64,000 bases of DNA from Tetrastigma voinierianum (Eukaryota; Streptophyta; Magnoliopsida; Vitales; Vitaceae). Shown one piece after another: positions 44,925-56,755 of the stretch. Location: contig JAEQBH010001850.1 of assembly GCA_016808115.1 (NCBI GenBank), forward strand, positions 930,001-994,000, written 5' to 3'. How positions within the stretch are numbered: position 1 is the first letter of the stretch; every line of letters starts with the position of its first letter. Both the position numbers and the translations under genes were made by a program. The notes beneath the pieces were generated by a model, which was given only the letters and a program-made list of their open reading frames with translations, searched no databases and was not told the DNA's origin.

Positions 44925-47220
44925 TGTAACACCCAGTTGAGAGGGTGTTGCCATGCACGGGCTTTGCAATTATTTTGGATTCAGCAATAAATTTTGAAAG
45001 TTGTTTTAAGGGTGAAATTCTGTAAAGTTCCAGAAGATTGTGTAACTTTGCAATTAAGGAAAGTGGGAAGTGAAAATTCCAGTTATAGAATTTTAAGGAT
45101 AATAATAATAAATTCTAATATGGATTCGGGGAGGCGCAAAAAATTCTACAGATCTCGGATGAAGTGAAGCAATTTCTGAATTAAATTCGTCTCGAAATCT
45201 AGTGACCAGGAAAAATTTAGTTGGTCACGAGGCGATTCGAGGAATATTTTACGATTTTACGGATGATAAGTCTTGGGAAGCAGGGATTAAGATTTTACAA
45301 AAATCTGGAAATTAGAAGTGAAGCAGTTTAAAGTTCTTCCACAATGAGAAGTGAACTAAAAAGAAAATTTACAGGATAGAATTGAATCAAGATGGGGTAA
45401 TGTCGTTTATCAAATAATAATAATAATAAATTAAAAAAGAAAAGATAGAAAATCAAAAGTTCTCTTGGATGGGCCAGACCCAGACGAGGAAAATCATTAG
45501 AAGAAGTTTCTCTGTTTTTCTTTGTGTTCTTTCACCAAGTTATGGAAATCGGATAGTAGATTTTCATGGATGAAGAGCGAGGTTAATTTCTGTGACCAAA
45601 AGCTCTGCGTGAGTACCAGCTTGAAGTATTGATCACACTTGAAGTGAGGAAATTTTTATTTCTGTTATTTCGAACTAAAAATGCATGTAATGACGAATTT
45701 TTGAGGCGTGAAAGTCGTAAACTTGAGTCCAAAATTTTGGATCGAGTTGGAATTTTTGAGGCGTGTTCGGACGATCAGAGCTGAATTTTAGGGCCCCATT
45801 TTGGATAGTTCGGATTAAGAGTACAAAGATTGTAGTCGGACAGGTCGGACAGAATTTTCAGAAATGTTTTCAGGTGTTTTTAGACTCTATAGAAAGTCCC
45901 TTGAGTCAAAAGTTTGCTAAAACGGATAGTTTTTATGGGCATTTAATGTGTAGGGACTTTGGTGTTCCCATCCTGTGGCATGATCCTTGCTCCAGAATGG
46001 GACAATAATGAAAATTTCTTGAATGAGTTAGTTGATATAATTATTCCCCAAGTCTGTGTATGTTTTTATATGATTAGCGATTAGAGTGAGGTAGTACTCA
46101 TCACTATGTGGATTATTGTGGCGATTTGACATCAGTTGATGAGAATCTAGAGTTTTTGATATTTGAAGAAATTGGCATTCGAGAAAAGGTGAGTACTCAA
46201 TCCTTTTCTAAAGCGAAAGTGTTTAAATTGCAGTTTGTAAAGTGCTTTGAAAATATAAATTTATAAAGCATTTTACACTCCCACTTGATACTCAGCGAAA
46301 AGTTTGATTTCGATTATTTAAGAAATAGTTTGGCTGGTTCACTTAAAACCTCCTAGATGGCACATTTCGGTTTTCGGTCGGTCTATTTGGTGTGCATAAG
46401 CGAGTTATGGGATATTATGACTAACTATATTGCTGGCCAGACAATTGGGAGTTAGATCTAGTATATATTTATAGTGGTATACCTGCATTGAGGGTACTTA
46501 TATAGTTAGCGACTTAGTACATGGCGATGTGAAATATTTGGATTCGAGGTTCCATCGCGGGCATTTTGGTTATTCAGGGTTCACTATCGATGCGAGGTTA
46601 AGTTGTACAACATCACGTCGGTGTTTCGGAAATGGGCGGTGGTTGGTACTTGATTTCCGGTATAAGCGACTTTCGGATATGCTTAGCCTTTGAAGCGAGT
46701 TTTTAGCGACGAGAAATAGTTTTCGTGCGGAAATAGTTTTGAGAGCGAGTTTTATTGTGAGAAATAGTTTTAAGCCTGATTTAAAAATAGTTTTTCATAG
46801 CAGCTTCAGTTCTCATACTTGATTTACAGTCATTTATATCTGGTGCCATATTGGGAGAGTAATACAATGACGACAACATTTAAAATTATAGTACTCACGA
46901 CACATTTGCTCAGTTTTACCAATTTTTAAATAATTTTGGGTGCAGTGTTTAGTGAAAGACCCAGCTGAGATCCTCAGTCTAGACAACAACATGTTTGTGA
47001 TTATATATATAAGATAGGTGTAAAGTAAACGTAGTATTAAAAGTTAAATGTGACATTTTGTATATGTAAATATTTTTGTAAATATGCGTGCATGGTTTAA
47101 GAAACGAGGTGCGATGAAATTATATTTGGATTGATCCTTATCTTATATTTGATGAGGACCGAGGAGGTCTGGCTATGGTTATGTAGTTGGATTTTTGGAA
47201 AACATTGGGAGTGTATTGTT
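44925..47220 (+). repeat. LTR-like sequence I, probably a solo chromovirus LTR
   Basis: It starts TGTAACACCCAGTTGAG. The order of blocks (GTCTCGAAATCTAGTGACCA near 45190, then AAATCTGGAAATTAGAAGTG) follows the 5' part of the other chromovirus LTRs in the window. D coding sequence resumes to its right near 47390. The right edge is not seen exactly and no target duplication is readable. An (AAT)n tract lies near 45412-45432. The frame 45763-46008 is not a gene. Confidence 0.55.
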
Positions 47221-47389
47221 TTTATACGAATTGATTTTTGTATTTTGAAGCGACCAGGTACAGAGTCGTTATCTTTCTGGATTGATTATCTAAAGGTGTG
47301 ATTTTGATGATAAGCGGTGAAAATTTTTTATAACCACGTTTTCGAGCCGTTCTGAGTAGTTTTAATGGCAGAGCAGCGGTAACTTGTCG

Positions 47390-48640
47390 GTCGAGGCTTG
47401 GTTGGGAGGTTCTTTGTGGGTTCTGCAGAAGCGATTTCACATCGGCAGGAGGGTGCAGTCGAGGTTCGATTAGGCAGAAGCTGACTTGGCCAAGATTGCT
47501 CCGATTCTATTTGTGAGAAGAGGACGAGGACCATGTGCGTGTGCAGCAGTTGACGATTGATGAGAATCAATTTTAGCTGAGATTGATGACTTGTTTGACC
47601 GATTAAGGCGCCAAGTCTATTCGAATCAGACCTTCGCGCGCGTGGTTACCATCATTTGAGGTTAAGGAGACGAGATATCCACCCAGGTAGACCAGGGGCT
47701 GGCGTTATGGGCACTGAGTTTACACGGTGATGCCCTTTGGTTCAGTGATCATGGCGATATTCATGGACCTCAGCCATGCCAACCCTATTTGGATCGAGTT
47801 AGCCGTGGTCTTCTTGGATGACATTTTGATCTGCCAGGCCAGTGAACTGTGGATCTTGAGTTGTTTCTGGTTGTTGAGAGACCATCGGCTATACGCTAAG
47901 TTCGTTAAGTGCGAGTTTGAAAACTACGAGGTGAGATTTTAGGACAAGTGGTGTAAGTATGACGATGTGGGTGGGTTGTGAGGGGATGGGTGTGATGGGT
48001 TGGAGAGGCGAAATTGGGGTCTTCTTTGTAGTTTCTTGGATTGGTTAGATCTTGGGAGTCCATTGTGAGTTTCTCTCGATTAAGCGACACATGGCCCAGT
48101 TGACCCGAGAAGGAGTCGAGTTGATTGGGATGACAGCCCGATGCGAGAGGCATTCAAGAGTTGAAAGAGGCTTACTCACGCTCTATCCAGTAGTCCGGAC
48201 AGGACCAGGTACGATGTTATGTGATGCCTCGAGGCGGCTAGGATGTGTTTTGATGCAGTCAAGAGAGGGTGGCTTATGGTTCCGTCGGTTGAAGAGTCGC
48301 GGCGAGATTACCCCACACACGATATGGAGTTAGCGGCGTAGTCTTGCCTTGAGTCCAGGCGCCACTACTTATATAGCGAAGCGATTCGAAGTGTACTCGG
48401 ACCATAAAAAGTACGAGTATATTTGCGTGGGGACACCGATGTAATTAACACGGATGGGTGGAGTTCTAGAAGGATTATAACTTCACTTTGCATTTATCTG
48501 CCAAAAGCCGATCAGCCAGTGTTTGGTACTCGATCGGAAGTCACGGGAGCGTGGCTGTATAGCTCGGGAATGGCGGATCTTTCTAGAAGGCAATGGACAG
48601 TTTTGAGGTGATGCATGAATGGGGCTGGGAGGTGGTCAGG
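47390..48640 (+). pseudogene. pol: Chromovirus RT and RNase H of D, broken
   Basis: RT pieces are LAKIAPILFVRR near 47490-47520, AEIDDLFDRLRRQ near 47575-47610, VVFLDDILI with the catalytic Asp pair near 47807-47830, and RDHRLYAKFVKCEFEN near 47880-47925. RNase H pieces are CDASRRLGCVLMQS near 48222-48262, TPHTIW/PTHDMELAA at 48310-48335, and KRFEVYSDHKKYEYI at about 48380-48422. The FADD box reads FLDD here. This continues the RT N-terminus at 36000. Stops and frameshifts are frequent. Confidence 0.85.
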
Positions 48641-49960
48641 AGTTGAGCAACCACAGTCTACCATCAGGCAGTGATTTGAGTCGGGAATGGGATCAGTGTT
48701 ATTATCCGTTAAGGGTGAGTGATCGAATTACAAAAGTGACGAGTGGACAGTCCACACGAGGATGGTAGTCTTCGGTATAAGAGGATCCAGTTGTGGGTTG
48801 AGAGAGGAGATTCACCAAGGAGTTACTGTCTCTCGATTTCTGCACAAAGATGTACTAGGATCTTCGCCGTCGCGACACGGAGCGGAATAAGAGACACGTA
48901 GGACTCGCTTCGACGATGTCTTACATGTCGCCAGGTTAAGGCCGAGCACCGTACGCCAGGCTACTTCACCATTTAAGGTGGTCGAGTGGAAGTGGAGCAC
49001 GCCACGATGGATTTGCGGACCCATCACACCCGACACCGCAGGACATGATTCTAAGATGGTAATAAAGTGGACTCCAACAATGGCCTGCAGACATTTTCTA
49101 GTCGTATGATGACCTTCACATCGAGAGATTCCCGCCAATTGTACATTCGAGAGATAGTCCGGCTACATAGAGTACCAGTATCCATAGTGTCGATAGACTG
49201 AGGTCACTTCGCGCACTGAAGCTGGTTTCCAAAGGCTATGTGCACACGATCACCACAGTACAACTTTCCACCCACGTACGCATGGTCACGCAGAGACCAT
49301 ACAGTGCTAGAGGACATGTCGCAAGCTTAAGGCCCCATCATAAGGGTAGCTGAAGAGCACTTCGTTCTTATTGGAATTCGCCTATAACAACAGCAGGCGA
49401 GCATACGTATTGACACCATACGAGGTATCAGACGGGAGGCCCCTTGTATCATCGATATGTCGGGACCGAAAGGGAGAGTCTCCATCAATCGGTCCCGATC
49501 TTAAGAGACACCTCCGAGAAGGTGAGCTTGATATCGACAACATCTTCTCTGCTCTAGCCTCGACATCAGAGAAGAGCTATGTAGATGTACGACGTCGACC
49601 CTTAAAGTTCGAGAGGTCGAGATAACGCTCTCGGGCGTGATGCCTAAGAGAGGAGAATGTCCCAAGAAGCTTGCGAAGCTATCACCTAGGTTCATCGGGC
49701 CCCTGAGATACTCGAGAGTGGTGTTAATCGTGAGCATAACGGCTGGTTTTACCGCCGCATGTCGTGTCCATGAGAGATTCCACGCCTCCACGCTCCGAGG
49801 TACACTCCAGATCCAAATTTCACGTGAAGGATCGGGGAGAAATCGAGGTCGACACTGATGGGACCTTCGAGGAGGAACCAAGGTGCATTACGATACCGAG
49901 ACGTGCTTTCATGACGCGAAGACCGCGGAGGTAAGGCGGAGGGTGCTATGGTAGCACCGG
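48641..49960 (+). pseudogene. int: Chromovirus integrase of D, broken
   Basis: VVEWKWS near 48977-48997 aligns with the segment before the first catalytic Asp in T1 (VVEWKGEHITMDF), here frameshifted. EFAYNNSRRAYVLTPYEVSD lies at 49374-49433. KSYVDVRRRPLKFE follows at 49575-49615, and the KLSPRFIGPLRYSR stretch lies in the frame 49637-49858. DTDGTFEEEPRC near 49854-49890 is the conserved post-integrase block. The second Asp block is not readable near 49180. The element is then cut by E at 49995. Confidence 0.82.
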
Positions 49961-50221
49961 CGGAAATGAGTGAAATAACGTAGAAATACAGACACGATGC
50001 GCAGAAAACCCGTGAAAATTTTAAATTTAAAATTTTCGATGTGCAAAACTATAGTTTACCGTAATAGTCCAAAGAAAAATCGGGATTTTCCTGCATCTGA
50101 TGGTGAAACTGGACAGGCATCGTTGGAATCGCTTCACCTAAATCTAGCTACCCGCCGAATTTCTCGTTGAATTCCAAGATAGTCTAATTTCACGTATTTC
50201 GAGAAAAACTGGGTGTCAGTC

Positions 50222-50325
50222 GTACATGGCAAGCCATGTGTCACACGCATGGTAAAGGCATGCATGTAGGACATGGCATAAACATGTGTGTGACACATGG
50301 CATGCCATGTGTCACCATGTATTCT
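50222..50325 (+). repeat. ACATGGC/GCCATGT palindrome cluster in E 5' LTR
   Basis: The best unit, 50290-50315, is a perfect 26-nt palindrome with half-site GTGACACATGGCA. Two further ACATGGC..GCCATGT pairs flank it, together with GCATGCATG. The TATA box follows at 50334. Confidence 0.93.
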
Positions 50326-50333
50326 TATGAAGG

Positions 50334-50343
50334 CTATATATAT
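50334..50343 (+). promoter_or_regulatory. TATA box of E 5' LTR
   Basis: GGCTATATATATGGGTCTC is identical in the 3' LTR (56533-56551). It lies about 20 bp after the palindrome cluster and about 50 bp before the GA-rich tract. Confidence 0.75.
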
Positions 50344-50389
50344 GGGTCTCAAAATTCGCCTTGGGAGGGCAAAGAACAAATTCATGGGA

Positions 50390-50530
50390 GCAAGAAGGGA
50401 GGAGAAGGGAAAAAGGAGAGGAGGAGGAAAGGAGAAGAGAAAGGAGGAAAGGAAGGAGGGAAGTGAGGAAGAAAAAGAGTAAGAGGAAAGGGGAGTGAAG
50501 AGAGAAAAAGAAAGAGGAAGAGTGAAGGAG
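50390..50530 (+). repeat. GA-rich purine tract downstream of E TATA box
   Basis: About 140 bp consist almost only of A and G on the plus strand. The matching tract in the 3' LTR is 56590-56755. The reading frames on either strand here come from this composition. Confidence 0.9.
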
Positions 50531-52611
50531 GTTACAGAGCGAGCGACCCGGCACGGCAAAGGACCCGGACCACTACAAGAGGTGTGTTTCTTACCTGTTA
50601 TTTTACGCCTAGGGCCGTGTAATTTACCTACTGCCTCGGGGTTTCCTGCTTCGGTACCAATTTGGATGTTGTGTGGTTTGTTTGTGATCGTGGTGATGGT
50701 CAAAGACCGCTTTACCTGGTTTCGGACTATCCGAGACCGAACACCGTGTTCTCGGGACGGCAAAACCCAGCAAAATGGCAAACTGGTGTGCCCAAATTTC
50801 CGCACATCCTGTGAACGCTGCCACGCCAACTTGACGGCCATAACTTTCTGGGTCTCAAATCCACTCAGACGCTCTTGGACTCTACTTCTGAAAGCTCACT
50901 GGTCTAGAATTTAATAGACAAAGTTCTCAGCCAAAATGTAGGCTGAACATTGAGTCGAACGCTTTAGAATGGTCATCACTCCTAACTTCGCTTTTCTGAA
51001 CTGTTTGTAACCAAAATGTTGGGACTGCATATGGCATTATAAGGAATTGCGTGTTGGATGTTCGTGTGTGGTATTTACAAAAATCGGACTTTCTCGATCT
51101 AAGTCCAAATTATTTCGAGGCCATACGGCGTGATTTACGGCCGAATGACTAATGTGTTATTGCCATAAATTCAATGACATATTGAAAATGTGAAATTATG
51201 TGATATATGTGTGATAAATATGGTGATAAAGATGGAAATAATTATATGCATCGGGTCAGATGACCGACATATTATGACCGCCCAGAATATGAATTATGGC
51301 ATTGCTTGCCTAAGTAATGGTTGAACTATTTTAATACATGCTTGAATGATGTCGATTACGAATGAACTAATGATAGAAAGATGTAGTGCATGCTTATGTG
51401 ATGTACCGATTTGAATATGTGGAATATTAACATGACTTCATGTATGTTAATATATGAAATGTCAGCATTAGACATGAGTGTTCATAGCATCACACATAGT
51501 GTAATATGCACGTCCATGTAGAGGTCTTCATACATTGGTCATGGGTTGGAGTGCAGTGGCACAAATTGCACAGACAAAGCAGAACACTACATTACATGAA
51601 AGTGTATTCATGGTATTGGATTTGCACCACGTTTGCGTTGAATCGTGTGGCTGAATGGGACGAAGTCCAATTAAGTTCCACAGTGTTAAACGAAAATGGA
51701 AAATGAAATGTGCTCCGCGTATGCTAGGGATGGGATACCCCCCAGCGGTAGTGCAATCCCGAAACCCAGTTAGACACACGTATCCACCTGAAAGTCCGAA
51801 AATGTCGAAGGGTGTAAGAGACCCGCTTATGAGACCCCAAAGTTATGTCATCAAAAAGACACGAAACAAATAAATAACATCGATAGACGCTGGTCAAAAC
51901 GAGAGTTTGACTGATTCAGATTGATTTCCCATCGGGCACTTCAGACTGGGTGCAGGGCTCCGAGGTCGACCCAGCTCTGGGCATGTGAGTGTCGTCTATA
52001 CATGCATGTAGATTTTTTTCCATGATAGACAAATACGTATGCTCTGGGATTGGTTGCTGGTTCGACCGTAAATGATCATTTGCATATGCACCTAGCGGGG
52101 AATACTCTTGTAGGGATTTATCTCTTACCGGGCGCACACCTCGCATGGGACCCCTTCGTGCGTACAGACGCATGCGCATTCGCGCCCTGGGAGGCCTCCG
52201 GGATTATGAAGTCGGCCGGGATCGTATCTTGATTCTTAGTTTCATACATCGTAACTTAAGCAGTTTTAATATATGTTTTCAGATTAGAAGTGATGTAATA
52301 ACTCTCGATCTATAGAAATGTATGGTCTTGTAACCATATGGACGAGCATGATGACGGGCCCTATCGGGTCATTTTACTCATGGCCGGGTCTCATGATAAG
52401 GAGACACACGTGCTCAAGTGTCGATCAAGTGGTCAACTAGGACTCTGCTCAGTGTCACAACAGATCGAAAGACAGGCACAATCGAGCACCTCGGGCCTGA
52501 GGACTCGGGGCTTGCACTCACGGTCATTAAGGCAAGAGCATCACACTGGAATAGCTGTGTCTAGTCAGTTAGAATTACTTCCGTTCTGAAATTGATATCC
52601 AGATCATAGTT

Positions 52612-52629
52612 TGGTATCAAGGTCTAGGT
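52612..52629 (+). other. Primer-binding site of E, initiator Met-tRNA type
   Basis: TGGTATCAAGGTCTAGGT lies about 5 bp after the LTR end, close to the usual TGGTATCAGAGC of chromoviruses. Confidence 0.82.
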
Positions 52630-52969
52630 AGGAGGTTACCTAAGAGTCCATGGGACAGGATTAGATCACAGCATGCATTGTGTGTTTTCTTACGTATGCT
52701 TTGATTGTATGTGCGTGATTGTGTGTTACAAATTACGTGAATTATATACTTTAGGGGTAGGATGTATAGATATATAGGAAATGCAAACACTATGGTCGAG
52801 AAACATAACCTCAGAGTTCGAAACTAACTTGGTTCCTGGATATTAGGTCTATTATCAAGTTGGCATGTGCTACTTAACAGAGACACGAATGATTCTAAAC
52901 TTCAATAATGACTTACGTAGATGGAAAGTAGAGGAAGGGGGGCTTGTGAGGTCATGACCTGTATGAGCC
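52630..52969 (+). other. Short leader of E where gag is missing
   Basis: About 340 bp with no frame or gag motif. It ends at the protease region, which begins with a segment matching T1 (CATGTGAATTCTCCCCTAGG versus CATGTGAGTTCTCCCATAGG). Confidence 0.7.
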
Positions 52970-53330
52970 ATCGGCATGTGAATTCTCCCCTAGGGATTAC
53001 AACAGAATTGATCTAGATATGTCAGGGGATGTGAGTTAGAGATCTCTCAGACTTACCTACTCGGTGGACCTTCTGTCATGGACATGTTAGGAGTTCAAGG
53101 TCATCCCTCAAGATGGACCGGTCGACGACACATTAGGTCAAGCCATAGATCGCGATCGTATGAGAGTTATCGCCACACAACTGCATCAGACGCCAGGTTT
53201 GTGGGAATAAAGTAAGATGCTTCACCCCATACCGTATGACCACGATGGCACTAGCAATGATCTGTCAAGAAGCAATTTTACCGAGGACAGGTGAGACAAG
53301 ATATGAGTTTACCTCGGGTGGTTTGCGAGT
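52970..53330 (+). pseudogene. Chromovirus protease relic of E
   Basis: VMDMLGVQGHPSRW near 53075-53120, with GTCGACGACACATTAGGTCA in the DNA, matches T1 22700-22760 (VMDMSEFDVILEMDWLTTHR) through frameshifts. LPRVVCEYEDFSE at about 53310 leads into RT. The catalytic DSGA block is not present, so the N-terminal protease part is lost together with gag. Confidence 0.75.
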
Positions 53331-54000
53331 ACGAGGATTTTTCCGAGCAAGTTACCGGGATTACCTCCACCAAGGGATGTAGACTTCCACATTGAGTTGT
53401 ATCCTGGTATGTCGCCCATTTCTATGACTCCACATAGGATGGTGCCGGTTGAGTTGCAGGAGCTCAAGGTCCAGATACAGGAGTTACTAGGCAAGGGTTT
53501 CATTAGACCAAGCACTTCACCATGGGGCGCTTCGGTTCTAGTTGCGAAGAATAAGGACAAGACCCTTCGACTGGCATCGATTACGCATAGCCATCAGTGG
53601 TTACAATCAAGAATTCCAGATTCATCGCTAAGGATTGATGACTTATTTGATCAACTAAAGAGGGGCGCGAAGTCTACTTCAAGATGGGATCTTCAGACCG
53701 TTACCATCGCTGAGAATTAGGAGGCGCATATCCCACACGTCAAATACCTGGTGATGGGCACCCAAAGCTTACTATGATGTCCTCGATTGACAAATGCACC
53801 ACAAGATTCATTGCCTCTCATGAATAGGTGTTCCAACCCCATTTAGACTCCACCTATGGTGGTCTTTGCCGATGACATCCCGATCTACTCCCAACCCGGG
53901 AGCGGAGCATGATCACTCGAGAATCGTATCACGGGCCAAGGATCACAGATGCCGTTCGCGCGAAGCTGTCATTGGCGGGGTTTCAGACACGTGGTATTAG
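53331..54000 (+). pseudogene. pol: Chromovirus RT of E, broken
   Basis: MTPHRMVPVELQELKVQIQE, LLGKGFIRPSTSPWGASVLV and AKNKDKTLRL lie in the frame 53397-53720. The LCIDYRKLN block is shifted out of frame (ITHSHQW). RIDDLFDQLKRG follows. VVFADDIPIYSQ, with the catalytic FADD, lies near 53861-53895. The wording is nearly that of T1 RT. Confidence 0.88.
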
Positions 54001-54640
54001 CTTCTCAGCGTGTCAATGGACTCGGGTCGAGGCCGTGATGAGTTGGGGAGAGACCAAGTCACTCCTTCGAGATACTTAGCTTCTTAGGATTAAAGGTGGT
54101 ATTACGTAAGGTTTATGTGAGGATTTCTCCCAAGAAGGCCGTCTATGACAAGATTGACCCTGGCGATGGGTCAAGTTTGTATGGGATGACCTAGAGTAAG
54201 ATTCAGAATCAAGAGGCTTTACTTAAGCTCTATTCTAATAGTCCTAGAAAGGGGACATAGGTACATAGTGTACTGTGATGCTTCGAAGGACAGACTGGGG
54301 TGTGTTCCGATGCAGTCCGGGAAGGTTGTGGCTTATGGTTCTCAAGTAGCTTGAAGAATCACTTAATTACTCCCACGCATGACACGGAGTCGGGCAAACA
54401 GAGTCTTCGCCTGAATATTCGCGCCATTACTTATATGGTGAGCAAAGAGGTAAGCCAAATCACAAAAGTCTCTGAATACATCTCACGCAAATGCAGACCT
54501 CAACACGAGGCGCCGTAGTGGATGCCAGTTTTTGAAGATTACAACTTCACTTTCGCATTACTATCCCTGGCAATGTGGTGGCCGATGCGCTTTAGCCGAA
54601 AGCGTCGTGAGTACTGCTAGTATACTTCCCGGAGTGGCGT
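54001..54640 (+). pseudogene. RNase H relic of E
   Basis: YCDASKDRLGCVPMQS, then GKVVAYGSQVA at about 54271-54350, is the RNase H start with its catalytic Asp. TPTHDTES near 54371 corresponds to the NYPTHDLE block, again frameshifted. Later RNase H motifs are only partly traceable. Confidence 0.78.
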
Positions 54641-55995
54641 GATGCTCGAGACAAGCCAAGCGCTTCGCATCACAAAGACAATGAGCAGCTCGTGGTACTG
54701 AGAGCGCATGGCGCCGTCTCTATCGGGAGCAGACATGCAGTCCCTGTGTGCGTGTGACACGTAACTAGTATCCATCGTGGCCCGAGTACGCCAAGCACAC
54801 GGACGGTTGTCGGGCCATCCACACAGATGAAGTCTTGCATGTGGGACTAACAGGGTCCCCAATGACGGATTGAGGGAGAGATCCTCGGGCGAGCTCCATT
54901 GCTCCGATCTCGCATCCGTGTGGCACAAAGATATCATGACCTTCGCCGCCAAGACATCGAGCCGGATGAAGAGGCATGTCAGGATTTTGTCCGACGCGTC
55001 TCAATGCAAGCCGCCAGGTCACGCTGGAGCACCGTATACGCCAGGCTACTCCAATTTATCGAGATAGCGGCGGAAGCTCGGAGCACATCACATCGGACTT
55101 CGCGGACTACTCGCTACCTTATTATCGCTAAGCATGATGCGATATAGGTTGCAGTGACCGATCACCAAGCCTAAGACATTTTTCCGTCGCATGATAACCT
55201 TCACACTGGGAGGAATTCGTGTGTCAGATATACTGAGATAAGACGGCCGGCATGGAGTTCCGCCTCCATAGCACCGGACGGATCCCCACACGCCGCCTCG
55301 AAGAGTTTCCAAGGCCACACACGCCGATGAGCACCGCTCATCCTCGCACTCGGGATGGTCAACTCGAGCGACTATTCAGATTTAGAGGACATGCTACGAG
55401 CATGCATCCCGGATCTCAAGGGTAGCCGAGGAGCACTTGCCCTGATGGGGAAGTTCGCCTACAATAATGCTTATCGCAGTATTCGCATGGCGCCCTATGA
55501 GGCTGCCTACGGGAGGTCATGTCGCATCACCGATATGTTGGACAAGAGGTGGGAGAGCCCATCACTGCTAGATTTGATTAGAGACACCTCGATGCTGTGG
55601 GTATGATCCCGGTTGCCTCTTATCGCCGCAGCCCGCAAAGAGTTACGCTGATGTACCCACTACCCACCCCAGAGTTCAAGGCGTGATCGCGTCTTATCAA
55701 GGTGACGCAAGAGAGGAAAGATTAGATTCTAAGTAAACCAGGCAAGTCGTCGCCGAGGTACATCGGACCCTTCGAAGGTACCGGCAGGCACGATTGCGCA
55801 TCGCAGCCGTCGCCAAGTTTGTCGAGAGCGTTCATGAGGTGTTTCACGCCTCTATGCTCCGAAGTACACTCCGCATCCAACCCATATAGTGGATCGGGGA
55901 GAGCTTGTCATGATGCTGACGGGACCTTTCGCGAGGAGGACCAAGCATGTGATCATGGATAGCCGAGAGCAAGCCTTATAGATCGCGAGGTTTGT
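54641..55995 (+). pseudogene. int: Integrase and C-terminal region of E, broken
   Basis: EHITSDFADYS near 55083-55115 stands at the first Asp position. KFAYNNAYRSIRMAPYEAAY lies at about 55452-55511, then a CRITDMLDKRWESPSLLD segment. KLSPRYIGPF-like and DADGTFREED pieces near 55740-55940 match the post-integrase part of T1 and D. No readable chromodomain. Confidence 0.8.
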
Positions 55996-56190
55996 AAAGG
56001 TGTCGTGGCAAGACCGAGAGTCGAGAGGCTTACATGGAGCACGAGGACACCGTGCGAGCCAATTATCCTTCTTGTTCGACGGATGGTGCGCTTTCTAGTC
56101 ATTATTTCAAATGATCACAGATATGCATAAGTTGAATGTATGTATGCGAAAATTCTCAAAAAGGACGAAATTATTTTAAGGGGGGAAGAG
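55996..56190 (+). other. 3' end and polypurine tract of E
   Basis: GGACGAAATTATTTTAAGGG leads to GGGGGGAAGAG directly before the LTR start at 56191. The same form is seen at the end of D (58788-58817). Confidence 0.78.
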
Positions 56191-56407
56191 TGGGAGAACC
56201 CGTTAAAATTTTAAATTTAAAATTTTCGTGATAAAAGGGGGCAAAACTAAGAATTACCTAATAGTCCAAAGAAAAGTTGAATTTTCTAAATCTCCCGATG
56301 GTGAAACGGATCGTTAATCATTGAATCGTCTCACGAAATCTACTTACCCGGGCCGACTCTCATGAATTCGAGATAGTCGGAATTTCACGTATTTCTAGAA
56401 AACGGGT

Positions 56408-56525
56408 GTCGAGTGACACATGGGGAGCCATGTGGGTGACACATGGCGAGCCATGTGTCACAATGCATGGCAAAGGCATGCATGTGTGTGACACATAGCA
56501 TGCCATGTGTCACCATGCATGGCCT
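56408..56525 (+). repeat. ACATGGC/GCCATGT palindrome cluster in E 3' LTR
   Basis: Three TGACACATGG..CCATGTG units occur. 56437-56460 and 56489-56512 are near-perfect 24-nt palindromes, the latter with one mismatch. This copy has more units than the 5' LTR. Confidence 0.92.
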
Positions 56526-56589
56526 TTATGAAGGCTATATATATGGGTCTCAAAATTCGCTGGGGGAGGGGCACAGCTTTCCAAACCGT

Positions 56590-56755
56590 GGGAGCAAAGC
56601 AAGGAGGAGGAGGAAGGGAAAAGGAGAAGTGAGAAAGGAGGAAGAGAAAGGGAGGGAAAGGGAAGGAGGAAGGGAGAAAGGGAGAGGAGAAAGGAAAGAA
56701 GAAAGAGAAGAGGAAAGGGAGCAAGAGAGGAAAAAGAAGATGAAGAGGAAGGAGG
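56590..56755 (+). repeat. GA-rich purine tract in E 3' LTR
   Basis: GGAGGAAGGGA-type purine sequence for about 165 bp, at the same place relative to the TATA box as in the 5' LTR. Confidence 0.9.

Larger units (their letters stand above)
49995..52606 (+). repeat. 5' LTR of E
   Basis: It starts TGCGCAGAAAACCCGTGAAA and ends CAGATCA before the primer site. It is collinear with 56191-58655, including TTTAAATTTAAAATTTTCG, the palindrome cluster, TATA box, GA tract, TGTGTTATTGCCATAAATTC and GATTTATCTCTxxxG. Minus-strand frame 50134-50841 is an antisense artefact. Confidence 0.88.

Noticed and set aside
44925..47220. I considered LTR I as the 3' partner of D or E
   Set aside because: Its start (TGTAACACCCAG) and internal blocks do not align end to end with either LTR pair, and D coding sequence continues to its right.
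50134..50841. Minus-strand frame of 235 residues
   Set aside because: It runs antisense across the E LTR promoter and GA tract. The S/P/F-rich core is the complement of the purine run; the 3' LTR gives a different, shorter shadow at 56458-56805.
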